Source: Emydura subglobosa (lineage: Eukaryota; Chordata; Testudines; Chelidae). Taken from it: a DNA stretch of 64,000 bases. The stretch spans positions 40,504,212 to 40,568,211 of the forward strand of contig ML679970.1 of the NCBI GenBank assembly GCA_007922225.1, read 5' to 3'. Below, in pieces: positions 1-12,725 of the stretch. Positions within the stretch are counted from its first letter, which is position 1; each line of letters starts with the position of its first letter. Both the position numbers and the translations under genes were made by a program. The notes under the pieces were generated by a model. The model had not been told where the DNA came from. It worked only from the letters and a program-made list of their open reading frames with translations, and made no database searches.

Positions 1-3000
1 GCCCTGTAACGCATTAGTTCCGCTGCATAGCGATGGTAAAATATGAGCCTAGAGTGGACAACTCCCAGGCCATGAGGGGGATTGTCTGCCTGGTACATGA
101 GACCCTGCACCGAGCGTGGGAATTCACCACAGACACAGGGAGCTCCCAGCATGGAGAGGGGAGACCAGGGCTAATTTGTAATCAAGGCCTGGGGCTGTTC
201 CACTGATGTTGACGCACAAGGATGCTGGGCGAGAGGCAGCACTCTCCTGGCCACCTGCTTCCCGTGGGGTAGCTGGAACGTTGGGATCAGGAGAAGAAAG
301 TAGGATTTTTAACAATAATAATAATCGCAAGGACATGAGGAACCCGGATGGGGGGGGAGGGAGCGCCATCGTTTCCTGCACTTAGCGGGGAAACTGCCAA
401 CTGAATGTTAAACCCACACCCAAGCCCTGCCCAGATCCAGTGCCACGCTCACTTCCCCTGCCACCCCCAGGTGGCTCTACCTGTCCCTCGTTGTCGGCTT
501 TATGCAATTCTGAGAGTGGCTGCCCTTTCCCACCCTCAACCTCCCAGTTCAGTGATTTCCCAGCGAGATTATCTTCCCTGCTGTAGCAGGGTCTCTGATC
601 TGAATCAGGAGCAAAGCAGGGCATCAATTAGAGCAAGCGGAGAGGGGAAGAGAAGAGGAGGGTGAAGGTGGTGCTAGCTGTGACAGGCAAAGTAGGTAAA
701 ATACAATCAAAACTGGCCTGAATTTCCTCCCCAGACTGGACTTCAGAGCTTTTGTTGACGTCTGAGTGAGTTGGGTTAATTTTTCTGTCTGGTTATTTCC
801 CACTTTCAGGTCCTAACTCTGCACACTGGGGCTCTGAGTAGAAGCCAGTCTCAGGGGCAGACCCGGAGTAACTCCCTTGAAATCACGGGAGTTCTCATGG
901 TGTGGATCCGGAGAAACAGAGATCAGAATCGGGGCGGATGTACCACTATGTTCCAGACTCTGCTGGCTTGTTTGGGCAGCATAGAAACATCCACGCTGGC
1001 AAGGTGATGATACCCACAAATATTGGCACCGCTCTTAAATAGGCTCAGTGGCAACTCATTCTGTGCACAGCTGCCCCCCACCAACATAGCCCTGTTGCTC
1101 GGCTTCTCTATGCACCCCCTGCACGCTGAGGTTTGACAAAGCAGCTCCACGTGCCTTATTCATGATGTGGAGTGACCCGTGCTGCCAGGCATTCAGGCTC
1201 TGGAGGGACGCCAGGGGCTGGAATCAAGTAAACCGGCTCGGTGTTAATTATAGGAAGTACGATTGTTTGCGCTGCTGACACAAAGCTTCCATTCTACTCC
1301 TCGTTGGCAGGAGGTCTGCAACATGGCTGGGTCATGGCTCCTTGGCCCCGCTTCTGAGAGTTGTTGATTTCAACAGCGCTTAAATCCGTGCGAGGATTTC
1401 TGGGCCCTCCTGCTCTGGGGCCAGGGTAAAGAATTGAGCCCAAGAGCAGCGCCTGCTAGTCTATCACCAAACTTGGAGGGATTTAGCCGGTCTTTGTTTT
1501 GTAGGGAAAGGGGGAAATAATGCACAACGTCCCCAGGTGTTTAAAAGGGCAGCTCGCACTGGTGCATGCCTGGAAAATCATTCAGCGCGCCCTCACGCCA
1601 CCAGAGGGGCTGTAAAACCCACCGGAGACGCTGGGCAGGTGTGAGCTGCGGACATCCATCAATACCCCATCCCCTCGCCGCAGCTCTGAAGTCAACGAGA
1701 TGGAACATGACATGCTTTGTGATCAGACAGAATTACCTCCTCCGCCTCCACAGGCCGACGGCAGAGAAACAAGGGAGTTATTTGCCGCCCTGGGATCCCA
1801 TGAGGGTTCATTCCCACGGCTGGTGCAGTCTAATCTGGGGAGAGTGGAGGACTGGAGCTCTGCCCCCCACGTTCTCCCTTGCCAGCCCCACCCCAATGCC
1901 CAAAACTACATCTGTGGGGATGGCCCAGCAGCTCGGACCATTGAGAACAGCTCTGGACTCTGCACTGGAACCCATCCTCGGCAGGACAGACCCTACATTC
2001 TGCAGTGCCCAGGGCAAAGGTACACCCGGAAGCATCGAGCCGCCGCCAGACAACCAGTCCACTGGGGGCCTCCCACTGACAACCCCTGCCTCGGGGTGGC
2101 AGGCGCCATGGCCTCTCCTGCGTGGCTGTGTGCTGAAACACAGCAGAAGGGACTCCCGCTCGCCCCCAGCCTGCTGGGGCCGGAGTCAGATGGGACCGTG
2201 AGCGGGGAATGGGAGGTTGGGGCAGGGCCCCATGAACCTCAGTAGGTGCCTGCCTGGGCCTAAGGCACCACTGCTCCTGCATTAAGCCTTCTCCGGGCTG
2301 GCTGCGCCCCTTGGCGAAGAAGTTTCTCCAGGTGTGGGTAGCAGTCTCCCTCCTCCCACTCAAACTCTTCTCATTAACACTCCCTCCGCGCTCCCGCCGG
2401 GGAACGGCCCCTCTGCGCCGCACATCTGGAACGGGTTTTATAGCCTCCACCTTTTCATTCCAGTAACAGAGCCGCCATTTCACGCTTTGCTGCCAGGCCC
2501 CAGGAGGCAGGTCTTCCCGGGCGCCCCCCTGCCCGGGCCTGTTCGAATGTAACAGGGAGACCCCGATTCAAACGGGCTATGAGCCTATGGGACCGCCAGC
2601 AGCCGGCCAGCCCCAGCCAAAGGCTTACGGCCACGTCCCGCCAGCACAGACTGCGACGGACTCTACCCGGGGTCCCCCCCGACCCTTGGCACGCTGGCAT
2701 AGGACTCAGGGCTGCCTCTGAACTGCACTGCTGGCTAGATCAGCACTCTGAAGGGAGGGGGCCAGGGAACGGCTGAAGATCACCACCCGCCCCTCACATG
2801 CCTGAGAACAGACACCGTGGGCTCCGGGCTCCAGCCCCAACATAAGTAGCCTCTCCAGTTCCCCCTCCTCCACTCATTCTCTTCTCATTCAGCCCTGCCC
2901 CTTTCAGCCCCCTCTCCCCCCCTTTGATGAGGTTTATTTTCAGAGCCCAGCATTCCCGGCTTGTTTTCTTTAGCCGTGTCATTTATTTCCAGTTGACTCT

Positions 3001-5999
3001 TTGCTTATTTGCACTGGGCTGTGTAATTATTTCTCAGGAGAAGCCGGCGTGGCCCTGCCAGGGAGGCAAAGTCACCTGATCCTCTCAGAGGCGAGAGACA
3101 CACAGCCATTTATAACCCAGCCGGACCCCCCGTCCAGGGACCATGACCCACATCCCCCAACCAGGGCAGGGGCAAAGCAAGGCAGCAAGGAGAGAGCCTG
3201 GTAGAAAGAGGAAAGGCAAAGAGAGGGGGTCCCGCGGGGGCAGAGGAAGAGGCAGAAGGACCTGGGAGAGGTTAGGATGGAGTGTGTGCTGATGCCATGG
3301 CATTGCACTAGCTGGCTGTCTGTCTGTCGAGCCCGTGAGATGATCCAAGGTGCCCCCAAAGCGAAGTCTGCCCCACTTACTCCAGAGGACCCAGTGGGGC
3401 GGCTGGCTCCCGGCTAACAAGCATTGCACAGCAATGCGTGCGACTTCCCAGCCGCCCCGGGGGGAAAGCACTGCGGCGTGGAGCAGCTCACCTGCAGCCC
3501 ACAGCCCACTGCAAGCACCTCGGCTGGCTGACGTGTGCAGACACAAGGCGTCGCAAGGGCAGCATGTGCCAACTCAGGGCTTTGGGCATGGCTTTTAGTG
3601 AGGGCAAAGCTGCAGCAGGAGAGCGAGTCACGAGGCAAGAGCGGGGAAGAAGAGGGCTGTGAGAGAGGCAAACATGGGGAAATAAACTGACCCCGCAACA
3701 CCACGCGCTGCCAGTTAGGAAAGGCTCCCAGAGCAACGGGTGTCGGGATTTCTGAAACCATCCTCCCACAGGCACCTGCTCCAGCCCCCTTCACCTGCCT
3801 CTCCACACAGGAGCCTCCCTCCATCTCCCAGACTCCTCGCTCTTCAGCCCACACAGCTGCAGCTGCCAAAGATGTGCTGGCCCACGGGCGGCCCTTCCAC
3901 ATCCCTCCATGCACCCATCTCGCTCCTCCAGCCTCTCCTCCACTTCCCTTGCTTCTCTGTTTTATTCTGTTTGGGGAAGGCCCCCAGCAGGGTCTGGGGA
4001 TGGATGTCAAAGCTGACCCCCAGGTTATTATCCTAGTCCCAGCTGCATTAGCACCAAGCAGAGGCCTCGGGAAGCAGGGGCGCAGCGTCTCTCATCCATG
4101 GTAGCCCGCCAGTCTTGGAAAGAATTTCAATGCCCAGGGGGCTGCCAACTGGTTTGTAACACAGCCCTGTTCTCCAGCTCTGCTCCTCCCTGCAGCCCCC
4201 GATCCTGTCCCTCTGCCAATGGCTTCTACAGCATCTGATCCCGGAGGTTTGGGAGAGGGGGGGTGGAGGATGGGTCGGGCAGCTGGAGTGATGTTGCTTT
4301 AGGTTCACTTGTGTAAACGGTTGCTTTCACTGCAAGGGATTCCCTGCCCTCACCTGGCCCAGTCGATCGAGGACAGGGACGATTCTACAAATGGTTGGAC
4401 CAATAAGGCCAAGGCACAGGAACAAGGCGGGTAGGAAAACAGCTGAGCCCGTGGAGAGATGCGCTGGGCCTTTCATCCTGGACAGGGGAAAAATCAAAGC
4501 AGAATCTGTGCCCTCACTGATGCAGCTCTCCACAGGGATGTCCTAGCAGGAAACTGACTCGCCTCCCTCCAGGGCATCGGCTCTGCTGCCGAGCAGCCAG
4601 GGAAGGGTTGATTTGGGCTTGCAAATCCGACAAGCCTCAGTACGTACACACGCACCCCTCTACCAACGTACAAAGCCAACGTACTAACGCACATAGCACA
4701 TACACAGCACGGCACTCTCCCATCCATGCACACCACAGCCCAGATTCTTGCCAACATATACACACACAAACACTGCACCTCCCTCCCCACAGAGATGGGA
4801 CGTTTCATTCACAGGCCCTGTCCCCTGGGTACAACTTCAAGTGAGAGATTGACTAGATTAGCCCCAAATCCTCGATTAGTGACAGAACCGCTCGCTCTGG
4901 CAACCCCAGTGCCAGGAAAGGAAACCTGCAGACACGTCTCCAGTGCCCACCCCTCGCCCTGTCGCCCTTCCCCAAAGGGCTGGTTTTAGGGACTCCCGGC
5001 CTTAAGTGCCAGCACCTGGCCCCAATGCCCCCGCCACCCACTCCTGCTCCTGCTGTGGGAAACCCAGCCCGTCTCCTCTGCCACAGAACCGTTATTATGA
5101 GGGAGGGCAGGGGAACTGCGTGGGCTCTTAGTGCAGCTGCTCCATAAGGCAGACAGAGCCCTGCTCTCCCTTCTCATTCCCATGGAGGTCAGGACAGGCA
5201 CATGTGAAAGGGATGGGGGATGTGTTGCTGGTAGGTTCCCTCCAGAGCACGCTCGGACCACAAGCCCAGGAGTTTTGGCTCTGGAGCAGAGGCCTGGCTG
5301 ACCTGGCCTGGCGATCATACCCACCCACCGTCAGCAGCTCAGGCCCAGCCTCTGCAGTTTCTTTGAATCCCATGGTGGGGAGCTAGCTGTGCTGGGGAAT
5401 CAGGGATCCTGTCAGCCCAATGCCCCACCATGAGACCTTCAACCACACCTCAACCCAGACCTCTCTCCCCCGATCACCCATTGCTGGTGCCTCTGCGATT
5501 TCCAGTTCCTGATCCTCAGCTGCTCTTTCCTCATCCAGCCATGGACACACCTGCTCTGTGCTGGCGTGCACAACACATGGTACAGGGAGGAGGAGGAGCT
5601 GGAGGTCCAGCTGGAACTACCCAGACACCCATGCAGTGCAGCCAGACAAATAAAGCCCAGAGTGACACACTTCACTATCCAATCTCAGTACCCAACAACC
5701 AAGGGCACATCAGCCAACAGAAACCAGATCCACTCACCCCCCTAGCTGCACCCTTCGCCCAAACCCCCTGTAATGCCAGCTGTGGGGTTTCCATCACTCA
5801 GCCACGAAGTCTCCCTTGGTGGTGGGTGGGCCGAGCCAGAGAGCTCTCAGCATTATACCTTTACATTAAGAAGTCTGCTGCCATATGTTGATGCTGAGCT
5901 AATGCAGCATGTTATATGGAAGAGACACACACACTGTGCTCTCTTGTGGAGACTTCTTTTGGTCTTTCCCTTAACCTAAAGGCCAGTAAAGGCCATTTT
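1..5999. other. Non-coding GC-rich span, no gene recognised
   Basis: Open frames here are short, overlap on both strands and show no family motif. A CA-rich imperfect repeat lies at 4640-4775. An AT-richer patch near 2930-3045 (TTATTTCCAGTTGACTC, GTGTAATTATTT) could be a conserved element but shows nothing decisive. Confidence 0.7.
4640..4775. repeat. CA-rich imperfect low-complexity tract
   Basis: Repeated CACA, ACGTAC and CATACACA words over about 135 bp, without a fixed unit. It resembles a decayed (CA)n microsatellite. Confidence 0.5.
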
Positions 6000-6002
6000 A
6001 CG

Positions 6003-6190
6003 GTGAGGCAGTGAATAGAATATCAGCATGAGACTCAGGAAACCTGGGTTCTAGTCCCAGCTCTCCCCTGGCCTGCTGGTAAATTGCTTCTCTTTCCTCT
6101 CCCGCTTTAGGCTGTGAGCTCTTTGGGCCAAGGACTTGTACAGTGCTTGGCAGAATGGAGCCTTGATTTTAGCACTATTGTACAGAGTAA
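6003..6190 (+). mobile_element. MIR/CORE-type SINE, sense
   Basis: It contains GAGACTCAGGAAACCTGGGT followed by TCTAGTCCCAGCTCTCCC (tRNA-derived head and box-B region), a CTTCTCTTTCC stretch, then GGCTGTGAGCTCTTTGGGCC and TGTACAGTGCTTGGCAGAAT, the typical 3' tail of this SINE family in reptiles. Confidence 0.85.
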
Positions 6191-8509
6191 TAATAGTGCT
6201 CCAAGCTGAAAATCTGGCAGACAGCTGCTGTGTTGTGTATGGAAAACATAACACTCTGCTCCCTTCCAAACCAGGGTCCTTCCCCTCCTCACACCGACTG
6301 CTTGAGTCCTGCTGCTGCTCGCCCCGCCCGATTGCACACAGCCCCTTCTTCTCTCCACCACCCACGCCACCTCCTCCCCCCGGCCCAGCTTCCATCACAC
6401 TAGCACTGTTAGCCAAAGACGCTCCCTGGATCCCCCAGGCTGCGGAGCCTTCTCAAGGACATTCTCACAGAGAGATCCGATGGGCGTGTTCTCTTCCAGG
6501 AATACAGCCTGGGCAGGGAAAGCAAACCACGCCGGCATCCCCAGAGACAGCACCCGAGGCGCACGGAGGCAGGTGCTGGCTCTGGATAGCCTGCCCAACA
6601 AGCTGCACCAGACTCCTCTTCCGAACCCGTCGTGGAGTTCTGCAGGTGCCACAAACCTAACCCCACCAGAGTGGGGGTCTTTGCTGCCTCTTTGGCACAG
6701 AGCCACCTACTGGCAGGGGCAGGGATGACCAGCTGCAGGCTCCCCCAGCCACACTGAATCTCATAGCAGTGCGAGACTCCCAGCTTAGGTTTGCTTTTCC
6801 ATCTGCTGCAAAGTACACAGCGGTAGCCCTGCAATTTCCTCAGCCCTGCAGGATTTCCCTCCCCGTTGAAACTGCCAGGTCTTCAAAGAGCCACTGAGGC
6901 TGCCACAGCCCCTGGGAGGCCAAGAGATTCCCAGGCAGGGACTCGGGCTGTGAAAATCAACAGCGATGCCCAATGCGCAGAGGCACCCGCTGAGATCCCG
7001 AGCCATCCCCGCAGGGAGAACCCAGCCCCTGAGTCACACCCCTGCTGGGCAACCCAGGCAGCTGCCCCCGCTGCTGTTCCCACCCACTCCACCATATCTG
7101 GCTGCCTTTCAAGCCCTCCCCTGCTACGGACCTAGCCTCAGAGATCTCTTGGTTACTCCAGCCCCATGGAAGGGGCCGGGGTGTTTTTCTATTATTAAAC
7201 AGCAATAACATTTCCCCCTCTCAGAATAACATTGGCAAGGCCTCTCACTCTTCTATTGTTTCAGAAAACTTTCCCCCGGCAAATTCCTCTGCAGGCTGGG
7301 AGTTTTTAATCTAGTGCTTCTGCGCTAGGAGAAAGAGGTGGCAGAAGGGCCTGCATACTCCCTGCTCGAGACCGAGGCCCCTCAAAGAGCCTGGGCTTTT
7401 CCCCAATGCCGAGGAGAACCGTGGATTTCCCAGCGGCATGATCATCTCCAACCAAACCTCCGCTCGTGACCTGCTGGGGAAGGATCTACCATCCTCCACG
7501 CCCAAGACTCCAGCCCAGCAGGTGCTGGGGATGTCATCTAGAGAGAGACCCAAGCCAAGCATTTGGATTTGGATCCAATCGTCCCAAACTTAGCTCAGGG
7601 GTTGTGGCCCAGGCCCCCTGTCTAGTGCGTCCTAATTGGGGCATGCTTCCCCCCCCCAAACCACCTTATCAGGGGAGCGGAGGCACTCTGCGGTGCTCCA
7701 CTTCCCAACGCACTGGCCTGGGGAGAGGAGAGCTGGTACTTCCAGCTGGGGGGCTGGGAGGGTGCAGTACTCAGGGCAGTTATGGGGAGGGGAGAGGAAT
7801 GAGGGGGGGAAAAGCATGCACTTGTGGGGTAGGAGGTGGGATGGGAGAGGTACCCGGCTGGCTGCACTGTGAATTTCTGCCCCATTCATTTGAAGGGGCC
7901 GTTCAGGTCCAGCTGGGACAGAGAAGACCTCCAGAGTTAATTCCCTTAACGTTAAATACTCCCCTCTTTACCACCTCCACTTACCAAGCACAGGGTAGAG
8001 CCAGGCCTCTGCATCAAGAGCCTATCTCCCGCACCCCTTACCTGCACTGCCCATGCTGCTAGCAGGGAGATCCCACAGTGTGGAGCCAAGGCAAACAGCT
8101 TCTCCTTCCAGCTGGGCGGTGACACAGCCTCTCTGTGGGATGTCCCTCTTGCCTCCTGACCCGATTCTCCCCCGCCCCCCATTATTTTGTCTGTGCTGTA
8201 ATTTGGAGAAGTGACAGGAGCCCACCCAGCACTGCTGAACCAGCCTGTTTTGTCTAACAGCCGGGCCATGAGCGGGACGGATGGGAAACTGTCAGAGCGA
8301 GCCCGTCAGCAGGGACCCACTCAGGGAAGCAGGGCCCGATGCAGCGTAAGCATCTCCCTCCCTGTCTCCCTGGTCCTTCCCCTGGAGCGCCTCTCTCCCC
8401 CATTTCCCTTTGGGAACAGCCACCCAAAGACACCCCCACACACATCTGGAGTGCCGACAGGCCCTACGATTCTGGGTCTAGAGGTCCCCTAAGAGCCTAA
8501 GGATGGGAG
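6191..8509. other. Non-coding span, no gene recognised
   Basis: No exon-like segment found. An AT-richer patch at 7170-7300 contains CTATTATTAAACAGCAATAA and TTCTATTGTTTC (a Sox-type ATTGTT word) and might be a regulatory island. Confidence 0.6.
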
Positions 8510-8625
8510 GAGAAGTGGCTTGCACCAGGGCACAGAGTTTGTCAGTAACCAACCCTGGACTAGAACTCCAGCTTTCCTGATTGCCAGCCCCGTGCCTGGT
8601 CCTCGAGGCCACACAGTCTCAGACC
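8510..8625 (-). mobile_element. MIR/CORE-type SINE fragment, antisense, diverged
   Basis: AAGTGGCTTGCACCAGGGCA, GGACTAGAACTCCAGCTTTC and CTGATTGCCAG match the antisense core and head of the SINE family (AGTGACTTGCCCAAGGTCAC and AACCCAGATCTCCTGA). Confidence 0.65.
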
Positions 8626-9371
8626 CAGGATGACACAGCAAGTCAGGGGCATGAGACCCAGGATACCTGAGCCCTCCCGTGCTGCCTTTCAATATAGAAG
8701 CTGGTAGCACCCGGGGGGACAAGCACAGGCTGAAATTTTCAAAGCTGCCTGAAGAATCTCGCAGCCCAGCTCCTCTTATTTTCAACGGGGGACACAAATC
8801 CAGCAGCTCGGAGAATCTCAGCCGCCTTTCCCATGGAGGCAGCAGCCCCCCAGCCCTTCCATCCTCTCCTGGGAGGAAGCAGTGGAAGAGGCTTGGCAGC
8901 CGGTCAGCTCTATGAACCTGCTGTTAGCAGGAAGGGCCTCCTTGAGAAGGTGGGGGAGGAACGGGACCTTCCCAGCCACACAGCTGGCAGCGCGCGGGCA
9001 CGGTGCACGTGTCCGCCGGGAAGGAGTGAGACGGTATAGTGAATGCCGGGCCCCACAGAGAACTAAGTGCACGCCCAGCCAGTGCTGCTTGCAGCCTAGG
9101 GCTGGGGCAGCTTCCCTCCCACCCTCCCGCCAGCCAGATTCTGGCTCCAGGCACCCCAGCAGGCTTTGGCTTCTCGTCTGATTGTTGCACAACCAGCCCC
9201 GTTCTTTGAAAATGCTCCCTGCTCCAGCCAGTCACAGCCTCCTCGCAGGAAACTCCCAGCTAGCCACAGAAAAGCCTGTCTCCGCCATTGCCAACCGATG
9301 GAGTTATGCTGCTTCCCTGAGAGCAAGAGAGCAGCTCTGACGGTGGCTTCCTTTAACTACAGACAATGTGT

Positions 9372-9505
9372 CCAGCCAGGCACTGGGACGCAGGACCCTA
9401 AGTTCTTTTCCTTTCTCTGCCAGGCTCCGTGTGGGACTCCGGACAAGTCATCTCCCCTCTCTGTGTGGCAGCTCCTCCACACGTAACGTGAATGAGATTG
9501 ACCCA
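9372..9505 (+). mobile_element. MIR/CORE-type SINE fragment, sense
   Basis: CCAGGCACTGGGACGCAGGA, then TTTCTCTGCCAGGCTCCGTG, GACAAGTCATCTCCCCTCTC and TGTGTGGC follow the order of the SINE core (ggactgggag, tctgccac, gcaagtcacttcccctctctgtg). Confidence 0.6.
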
Positions 9506-10361
9506 CTCCCCAAGGGGAGCTCGGAGGCTCCATTAATTCGTGCTTCTAAAGAAATCACAGCTCAGCTGTGGAGACTAGCCCTGGTGCGGCTGGCCAGTCT
9601 CGGATCAGCTGGCGATCGGCTGTCCCGATGGACACACATTTCCGTCCGGTGACCGAGTCAGGGGCTCTCCCCCACGTGTAACTGAACTGAGGTGCTTGCA
9701 TAGCTGAGGCAACGAAGAGCATCCGTTGCCAGGGCCACGACTAGGCAGGGCGCTTGGCAGAGCAATCCACGTCAGGATGGGGATTTTAGAGCACCTCGAA
9801 AAACTGGCTGTTAACCAGCGAGTCTTGCCCCGACCTGCAGTGCTACACCCCGCCAGCAGTGTTCCAGTTCACTGCCGGAACACCCTCACTCCAAACCAAA
9901 GTTGGTTCAGGGGCTGAGACACATGCTAGGGCAGCTGGGAAAAGAGACGGGGGAAATGAAGCCGGAGTGGCGGATTAGCGGAGTTCAACAATGGAGAGGG
10001 CCCGCAGTTGGTAGCGCTCTGCCTTTCCTTCCCAGCAGGGGTCACTGCAGCCACAGGGAGGATAATCACACGGGTGAGCAGAGGCGGCAGGCAGTATGGC
10101 CCACACAACAGACTGGGTGTCGAGCGGCTGGTTAGCCATTGAGGGCAGTGACAGAGCAGGTCTGCGGCTGATCAGCTCTGCCTTTTCCAGCAGGGTTCAC
10201 CGGTGAGCACAGGACGACAGGGGGCCACACTTCGACCAGCCAGGGGACAAGCAGGCACAAGACAACACGTGTACACACAAAGCAGCATTAGCAACAGCCA
10301 TCCTGCTTTACAACCAGTGGCTACAGAGAGCTGCGGGGAAGCGCCAAGCATGTCCCCGGGC

Positions 10362-10375
10362 GGGGGGGGGGGGGG
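10362..10375. repeat. (G)14 homopolymer
   Basis: Fourteen G in a row, preceded by CCCCGGGC. Length may vary between reads. Confidence 0.9.
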
Positions 10376-12614
10376 AAGGCGTAAAACGCACCGATCCTCA
10401 TAGGAGTGCAAACCTGCTCCAGGGATTCCTGGCGGGGTGGGTGGGGCCATGAGGATGGTGCTGGCGCTCAAGCAGAACCCAGGGCTCTCAGCCGGCTCGT
10501 GTGCCATTGGGAAGACACAGGGAGCCATCTGGAACATGGCAGGGTCATGCCACCCAGCCCAGGAGTTTCCTTCTTTTTCAGGGCTACCGGCTGCACTGGA
10601 ACAGCCGGGGGTCAGGATGAGGCTCACCCCAGGCCAGAGAGTGGGGGCGTGTTCAGTGGGAGCTGCTCTCCTCCCAGCAGCACCGGGCTGGTGTTTACAA
10701 AGCACAGAGATACAGTCCTGGGCATTCCCCGTGGGATCCCCTTCCAAGTTCCCCAGCACATTTCTGCAGGCCCCTCCCTCCAGGAGGGGCTGGGCTCTGG
10801 AAGCTGCCCTGCTGGGGTGTCTGCCAAGCGGGAAGATCCCAATCTCCCCGGGCATCAAATCAAGAACAGTTTGTTTTCTGAGGGTCTGGTTCCAACTAAC
10901 TAGCTGCAGCCCGTTGGGCAAGTAACTCACGGGGCTGCGTGATTGGGCTAGCAACCACAGGCCAGTGGGAAGGGCCAGGCGTTACATTCCTCTCCCCACG
11001 ATCACAGGAACCCAGTCCAGGTTCTTCTCCTACCCAGAGTCCTCTCCAGTAAGACACCCAGCTCAGGGCCTCCTCCGCACAGGTGCCACACTCAGTCCCT
11101 CCCTCCCGGGCGGGCAGCAGCAGCGATGCCTGCCCGGTTCCGCTGCTTCGCCTGGCACTGGATTCGCCCTTCGTCCCCTCCCTGTGGATTTTCTGACAGG
11201 CCCGGACAGTACCATCCCTGGGAGTGCGTATTAGCAAGGGCTGCTGCGTGATTCTCAGCAGCATCCGAGCCGCACGAGCTCCACTCCCCAGAGCCAAATT
11301 CTCCTCCTACTCTCGAAAGCCAAAGGGTGCCACCAGGAGTCTGGCCCCGGGGGAGCGGCTGAGGCCTGTGAACCACGCAGCACAGGGCCAGCATTCCCAG
11401 CCACGTCCTTGCGTCCGTCCTGTAGGCTGGCGCGCCTGACTGCTGCACACAGGAGATACAGTGGGAATGCCCTGCGGCAGGGAGGCCTGAAGACACGCTG
11501 AAGGTCACAAACGATTTGACTGAGCGATCCGCTGGGGGAAGGGGCGGCAAGGTGGCAGGCGTAAAGACTGTTCGATCTCCCGGCGCAGGGGCCAGCTCCC
11601 ACCCTGGGGTAACTCCCCGGACTTCAGCCGTCACGCCGGGGACGAGACTGGCCTGACGTTCACAGCCAGGGGGGAGAGGAGAGGTCAACTGCCCTTAGAA
11701 AGATGGGGCTCAGACATTTCCTGCCCAGGGTAGCTACCAGCCGGCTTAATGCTGCTTTGGCAGAGTACCCCCCTTCCCACTGCCGGGCACTCCCTCCTGG
11801 AGCCACCCTGCTGTGCCTCCAGCCGGCTGGTAACCCTGTTCACCTCCGGCCTGCAGCAGGTGCCCATGCATGGCAGCCTTCCCCTGGCAGATAGCCAGAC
11901 CATTGCAGTGCTCTGGGACCACTTGCCTTTCACCTCAATGGGGAGCCAGAAATACCCCCGACCAGGGTGATGACTGGGAGTGGCAGGGCACCGTGGGCAC
12001 ACCCCTGCAGTGACGGGCGATGGGGAGATCTGGGCAGGACCCCACAGCAAGACGTGGGCTGGTGCACTGTGGTTTCTATAGCCAGTGCTGCCCGGACCAC
12101 GATGTGTCACCTTACGCCCGCTAAAGGGGCTGTTCAGTTTCCCTTCCTTAAAAGCAGCGGGGCCCAAACGGCCTCACGGCCTCACCTCCACCTCAGAGGC
12201 CGCTGCCACCTCCCTCTCACCTCTAGCCCTCCCGGCTTCCTTTTCCTTGTAGTCTATTTTTAAACAGCTCATCGTTCTGCACTGGAGTTTGTTTTTTAAA
12301 CAGGAGATTCTCACGGTTGCCCAGGCAGATTTCCCCGCACAGCGATCCTCATAAACCAATGAACAAAGCAGCACAGAGAAAGCCCTTGCTCCCATCTACC
12401 CTTCTGCGTGGGAAAAGCTCCCAAGCAAAAATCCTTAAAGCTACCAACTTATCTTCCTTCAAGGTCCCCCTGGAAACTCCCCTCTGCCTTGAGGAACACA
12501 GAAAGGAGCAGCTGATAACCATTTGGCAGGTTGGAAGCGGAGATCGCTGCTCCTGAATGGCTAAGCATTGCTTTCATCTTTTTATCATAGCTCCCCCTTC
12601 ATCACCACATGGCT

Positions 12615-12725
12615 TATGTTTTAGACTGCAAGCTCTCTGGGGCAGAGACATTCATTTACTATATGTTCATATGACACCAGGCACAACAGGATCCTCAACC
12701 TGGCTGAGGGATCCAGGTGCTACCA
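12615..12725 (+). mobile_element. MIR/CORE-type SINE 3' tail
   Basis: TTTTAGACTGCAAGCTCTCT, GGGGCAGAGACATTCA, TATGACACCAGGCACAACAG and GGTGCTACCACC are the 3' tail modules (GTAAGCTCTTTGGGGCAGGG, GTACAGCACCTAGCAC, GGGTGCTACC). Confidence 0.75.

Larger units (their letters stand above)
8626..12614. other. Non-coding span, no gene recognised
   Basis: GC-rich sequence without supported exons. It includes a sense SINE fragment (9372-9505) and a 14-G run (10362-10375). Overlapping frames of up to 260 codons on the minus strand at 10172-10954 lack recognisable motifs and are shadowed by plus-strand frames. Confidence 0.6.

Noticed and set aside
10172..10954. 260-codon minus-strand frame
   Set aside because: No domain, no splice context, overlapped by plus-strand frames of similar length; typical of GC-rich non-coding DNA.
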